Shown here in pieces: positions 60,631-64,000 of a DNA stretch of 64,000 bases; positions within the stretch are counted from its first letter, which is position 1, and every line of letters starts with the position of its first letter. Source of the DNA: Sphaerisporangium viridialbum. Lineage in GTDB: Bacteria > Actinomycetota > Actinomycetes > Streptosporangiales > Streptosporangiaceae. The notes under the pieces were generated by a model. It had not been told where the DNA came from, did no database searches, and saw nothing but the letters and a program-made list of their open reading frames with translations. Location of the stretch: positions 4,216,001-4,280,000 of the forward strand of contig NZ_CP187232.1 of NCBI RefSeq assembly GCF_049674955.1, written 5' to 3'. The translations under genes and the position numbers were made by a program.

Positions 60631-63600
60631 TCACCGGCGCGGAGGGAGCAGCGGGGCGCCCAGCCGGGGACGGTCGGCAGGGTTCGGCGTGTGCGCGGGA
60701 TACTGCGCCAGGCGCTCCAGCGCCACGTCGATCGCCCGCTCCAGCTGGGTGTCGACGCCCCGCGCGTAGTCCTGCGGGGTGATGTCGACCTCGATGTCCG
60801 GATCGGTGCCGTAGTTCTCCACCCGCCACCCCACGTCGTCGAAGGTGAAGGAGAACTCCGGCTGGGTGGTCACCGTGCCGTCGGCCAGCCGGTGGCGCGG
60901 CCAGATGCCGATCACCCCGCCCCACGTGCGCTTGCCGATCAGCGGGCCGAGCCCGAGCAGCTTGAAGGTGTGGCTGAAAATGTCGCCGTCGGAACCGGCC
61001 CACTCGTTGGTGATCGCCACCAGGGCGCCGCGCGGCGACTCGGCGGGGTAGGGCTCGGGCACCCCCCAGCGGGGGAAGTCGTAGCCGATGCGCCGCCGGG
61101 CGAGCTTCTGCAGCAGCAGCCCGGAGACGTGGCCGCCGCCGTTGAAGCGGACGTCCACCACCAGCCCCTCCCGGTCGTACTCGGCGAGGAACCCCCGGTG
61201 GAACTCGGCGTAGCCGTCCGGGCCCATGTCGGGGATGTGGATGTAGCCGATCCTGCCGCCGGTGCGCTCGTGGGTGCGCGCGCGGTTGGCCTCCACCCAG
61301 TCGCGGTAGCGGCCGGGCTCCTCGTCCGACAGCGCCTTCACCGTCACCGTCCTCGCGGGGCCGTCTCCGCGCCTGACGGTCAGCTCGACCTCCTGGCCCG
61401 CCTGGTTGACCAGGAGCCTGGCCGGCCCGGCCACCGCCCCCGCCGGCTGGCCGTTGATCGCCACCACCGCGTCGCCCGCCCGCACGTCGAGCCCCGGGCG
61501 GTTGAGCGGGGAGGTGGCGTCCGGGTCCCAGGGGTCGCCGGCGACGATGCGCGAGATCGTGTGGACGCCGCCGGCGTAGGACCAGTCGACGCCGAGCTTG
61601 CCCTGCCGGTAGTGGGGCCTGGTGCGGTACTCGCCGCCGCTCTCGTAGGCGTGCGAGGTGCCGAGCTCGCCCAGCAGCTCCCACAGCAGGTCGGAGAACT
61701 CGCCGCGGGTGCCCACCCGGTCGACCAGGGGCAGGTAGCGCTCGTAGACGCCGTCCCAGTCGATGCCGGCCATGTCCTGCACCCAGAAGTTCTCGCGCTG
61801 GAGCCGCCACGCCTCGCGGAACATCTGCCGCCACTCGGCCGCCGGGCACACCGACACCTTCACCCGGTCGAGGTCGATCCACCCCCCGGCCCTGCCGGGG
61901 GAGTCGTCCTCGGAGGGCGGCTCACCCGCCCTGATCACCCGCAGCCGCTGCCCGGAGCGGTAGAGCAGCGTCGTGGCGTCCCTGCCCAGGTGGAAGTCGG
62001 TGACGTCGGAGACCAGGGTCTCGGACTTCCGCTTGACGAAGTCGTAGGCGAGCAGGGTGCCGGAGGTGGACTCGGCGAACTCGTCGCCGCGGCTGCCCTC
62101 GACCGGGAATGAGGTGAACAGCACCTTGTCCCTCATGCCGGCGACGCGCTCATAGCGGCCCTCGGGCACCGGGAAAGCGACGACGCGGCGCTCGATGCCC
62201 TCGAAGTGGATCTCCAGGCCCTCGCCGGTCGCCTCGTCATCCGCGCCCCCGGGGTGCTCGCCGGTGGCGGGCTCGCCGGGTGTGGCGCCGCCGGCGGCGG
62301 GGGTCTCGCCGTCCGCCGCGCCCGGGCCGGTGCCGGCGGTGACGCCCTGGCCGCCGGGGCCGTTGCCGCCGTGGGAGTCCTTGGCCGGGGGGTCGTCGCC
62401 GGACAGTGGCCTCGGCTCGGGCACGAACGGCGAGCCGACGTCGTTCCGCAGCGCGACGGCGTACGGCCGGGTGCCGAGCGGGAACCCCAGGTCGAACTGC
62501 AGCGAGTCGTAGACCGGGTTGAACACGCGCTGCCCGATGAAGTACAGGTATCTGCCCTCGGGGTCGAAGGCGGGCCTGCTGTCGCGCAGCACCGGGCGGG
62601 TGACCAGGTGGGTCTCCCCGGTGGCGACCTCGAGGAGCTTGATGGCCGTGGTCTGCGCGGTGTCGGGGAAGGTATAGGCGAGCCAGTCGCCCCCGGGGGA
62701 CCAGACCGCGTCCTCGACGCGGCCGAACCTGCTGCTGTCGGCCACCGTCAGCGTCGCCTCGCCCCCACTCTCGCCCCCACCCTCACCGGCGCCGTCAGCG
62801 CCGCCCTGATCGGCGCCTTCCCCGGCGCCCGGGCCGGGCAGGGTGACGATGAGCAGTTCGTTGCGGTGGTTGGTCACCGCGAGGCGGTCGGCGCTAGGCG
62901 AGACCGTCAGGGCGATCGCCCGCCCGGTGTCCAGGCCGGGCAGGCGCACCGGGGCGGCGCTGCCGTCGGCGGTCAGCACGACCAGGACCTCTCGGTCGCC
63001 GTCGTCGCTGGCCGCCGCCACCAGCCGCTCGCCGTCCTTGAGCCAGGTCGGCAGGCGGTAGCGCACACCGTCCGGCTCGCCGTGCTGGCGCACCGGGCCC
63101 TCCCAGTTGCCGAAGGAGTACGCCTTGCCGCGCGTGGTGATCGCCAGGCCGCTGCCGTCGGGGGTGAGGGTGGCGCTGTCCAGGTAGTGCGCGGCCGGGA
63201 CGAACCGGCGGTTGCGCTGGGTGTGCGAGCTTCCCAGGCGCACCTCGACCGCGCGCGCCTCGCCCTCGGCCGGGTCGAGCACGTACAGCTCGGCCGCCGC
63301 GTGGTAGACCAGCCGCCTGCCGTCGCTCGCGAGGTTGCGGGCGTAGTAGTCGTCGTGGTCGGTGTGCCGCTGGAGGTCCTCGCCGGAGGGCGTGCAGGAG
63401 TAGACGTTGCCGATGCCCTCGTGGTCGGACAGGAAGTAGATGCGCTCGCCCACCCAGCAGGGCGAGGCGAGGTTCCCCGCCAGGGAGATCAGCCGCGCGA
63501 ACTCGCCCCTGCCCTCCCGGTCGACCCACAGGTCGCCGACGGTGCCGCCCCGGTAGCGCTTCCAGCGCGCCGGGTCCGCGGTGTTGCGGCCGAGCACGAT

Positions 63601-64000
63601 CGCCCCGCCGGGACCGTAGGAGATGGAGTTGGCCGGCCCGTGGGGCAGGCGCTGGGAGATCCCCTCGGCGTCGACGCGGTGCAGCCATCTGCGGCGGCCG
63701 AAGGGCTGGCCCTCGTCGCTGGCGTAGACCACCGCGCCGCCCGGGTCCCATCCGGTGACGGTGCACAGGGCGCCGTCGTAGGTCATCCGCGTGCCGGCGC
63801 CGCCCTCGGCGGGCATGACGTAGACCTCCTCTGGCCCCTCCTCCCGGCCGACGAAGGCGATCTTGGTGCCGTCGAGGGAGAAGCGGGGGTACCCGGCCTC
63901 CGCGACCCCGGCGGTCAGCCGGAAGGCCCTGCCGCCGTCGGCGGAGACCATCCACAGGTCGTCCTCGGCGGCGAAGACGACGACCTCACCGAAGATCGTG
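60631..64000 (-). CDS. Tricorn-type S41 protease (5' end beyond window)
   Basis: 1122 residues are visible; the start lies beyond the right edge, since the frame runs open to base 64000 (TIFGEVVVFAAEDDLW before the ATG at 63951). Order: beta-propeller WD-like repeats (GYPRFSLDGTKIAFVGREEG), a second propeller with two acidic Gly-rich low-complexity insertions (about 62205-62390 and 62750-62830 in DNA), a PDZ-like domain, and the S41 catalytic core with VVDVRFNGGGHVSG, the Ser in ITNEWAGSDGDIF and IGKRTWGGVIGIWPRHRLAD. Tricorn proteases cut oligopeptides released by other proteases in a large cytoplasmic complex. It converges with the WYL regulator (9-bp gap). Confidence 0.93.
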   Translation of the reverse strand, partial: TIFGEVVVFAAEDDLWMVSADGGRAFRLTAGVAEAGYPRFSLDGTKIAFVGREEGPEEVYVMPAEGGAGTRMTYDGALCTVTGWDPGGAVVYASDEGQPFGRRRWLHRVDAEGISQRLPHGPANSISYGPGGAIVLGRNTADPARWKRYRGGTVGDLWVDREGRGEFARLISLAGNLASPCWVGERIYFLSDHEGIGNVYSCTPSGEDLQRHTDHDDYYARNLASDGRRLVYHAAAELYVLDPAEGEARAVEVRLGSSHTQRNRRFVPAAHYLDSATLTPDGSGLAITTRGKAYSFGNWEGPVRQHGEPDGVRYRLPTWLKDGERLVAAASDDGDREVLVVLTADGSAAPVRLPGLDTGRAIALTVSPSADRLAVTNHRNELLIVTLPGPGAGEGADQGGADGAGEGGGESGGEATLTVADSSRFGRVEDAVWSPGGDWLAYTFPDTAQTTAIKLLEVATGETHLVTRPVLRDSRPAFDPEGRYLYFIGQRVFNPVYDSLQFDLGFPLGTRPYAVALRNDVGSPFVPEPRPLSGDDPPAKDSHGGNGPGGQGVTAGTGPGAADGETPAAGGATPGEPATGEHPGGADDEATGEGLEIHFEGIERRVVAFPVPEGRYERVAGMRDKVLFTSFPVEGSRGDEFAESTSGTLLAYDFVKRKSETLVSDVTDFHLGRDATTLLYRSGQRLRVIRAGEPPSEDDSPGRAGGWIDLDRVKVSVCPAAEWRQMFREAWRLQRENFWVQDMAGIDWDGVYERYLPLVDRVGTRGEFSDLLWELLGELGTSHAYESGGEYRTRPHYRQGKLGVDWSYAGGVHTISRIVAGDPWDPDATSPLNRPGLDVRAGDAVVAINGQPAGAVAGPARLLVNQAGQEVELTVRRGDGPARTVTVKALSDEEPGRYRDWVEANRARTHERTGGRIGYIHIPDMGPDGYAEFHRGFLAEYDREGLVVDVRFNGGGHVSGLLLQKLARRRIGYDFPRWGVPEPYPAESPRGALVAITNEWAGSDGDIFSHTFKLLGLGPLIGKRTWGGVIGIWPRHRLADGTVTTQPEFSFTFDDVGWRVENYGTDPDIEVDITPQDYARGVDTQLERAIDVALERLAQYPAHTPNPADRPRLGAPLLPPRR

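Overview
The window is about 64 kb of very GC-rich DNA with strong G/C preference at codon position 3, many GTG starts, and several -10 boxes lying 6-8 nt upstream of the start codon (leaderless mRNAs). Gene content points to a filamentous actinomycete, probably a Streptosporangiales relative: a fused TrpE-G behind a peptide-leader attenuator, a DUF3311/MctP pair, DUF5999, a garA-ftsR-bifunctional nuclease-MerR-gcvP block, an SigA-like sigma factor and menaquinone genes. This is inference from gene content, not from a marker gene. I see no tRNA, rRNA, CRISPR array, insertion sequence or prophage; it reads as ordinary chromosome with an accessory left half and a conserved core at 30-50 kb.

1-9.4 kb: a partial CHASE3-type histidine kinase, two TetR regulators with clear operators, an EmrB/QacA drug-efflux pump under the second of them, a DUF3592 membrane protein, an atypical histidine phosphatase (RHG replaced by THS), a trypsin-like protease fused to an alpha/beta hydrolase, a Ppx/GppA phosphatase and a membrane protein with a 21-bp tandem repeat.

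9.4-14.3 kb: a compact four-gene minus-strand cluster with a putative winged-helix/coiled-coil protein, a RecB/Cas4-like nuclease with a four-cysteine cluster, a 488-residue protein of unknown function and an SF1 helicase. It is the best candidate here for an undescribed nucleic-acid-processing or defence system. A transmembrane Ser/Thr kinase lies just upstream.

16-32 kb: TetR, a frameshifted small gene, DUF3311-mctP, a CocE/NonD hydrolase, trpL-trpEG with a complete attenuator, an amidohydrolase, an ABC exporter pair, thyX, a ubiquitin-like MoaD/ThiS protein lacking the terminal Gly-Gly and preceded by a 28-codon ORF, a flavohaemoglobin, a class I amidotransferase whose nucleophilic Cys is Ala, an acyl-CoA dehydrogenase and a methyltransferase.

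32-42 kb is the conserved core: cardiolipin-synthase-type phosphatidyltransferase, mannose-1-phosphate guanylyltransferase fused to a phosphomannomutase-like half, GarA-like FHA protein, FtsR, bifunctional nuclease, a ResR/McdR-like MerR, a tandem glycine riboswitch and gcvP. The order parallels Mycobacterium tuberculosis Rv1827-Rv1832 and links cell division, envelope and glycine metabolism.

42-57.5 kb: TPR and small membrane proteins, TetR, a SigA-like (group 2) sigma factor, menE, a decayed menB fragment, menD, DedA, an autoregulated GntR, a repeat-built coiled-coil protein, a sugar ABC importer and isochorismate synthase. 57.5-64 kb: a secreted SGNH hydrolase, a LuxR remnant, an alpha/beta hydrolase divergent from a WYL regulator, and a tricorn protease running off the right edge.
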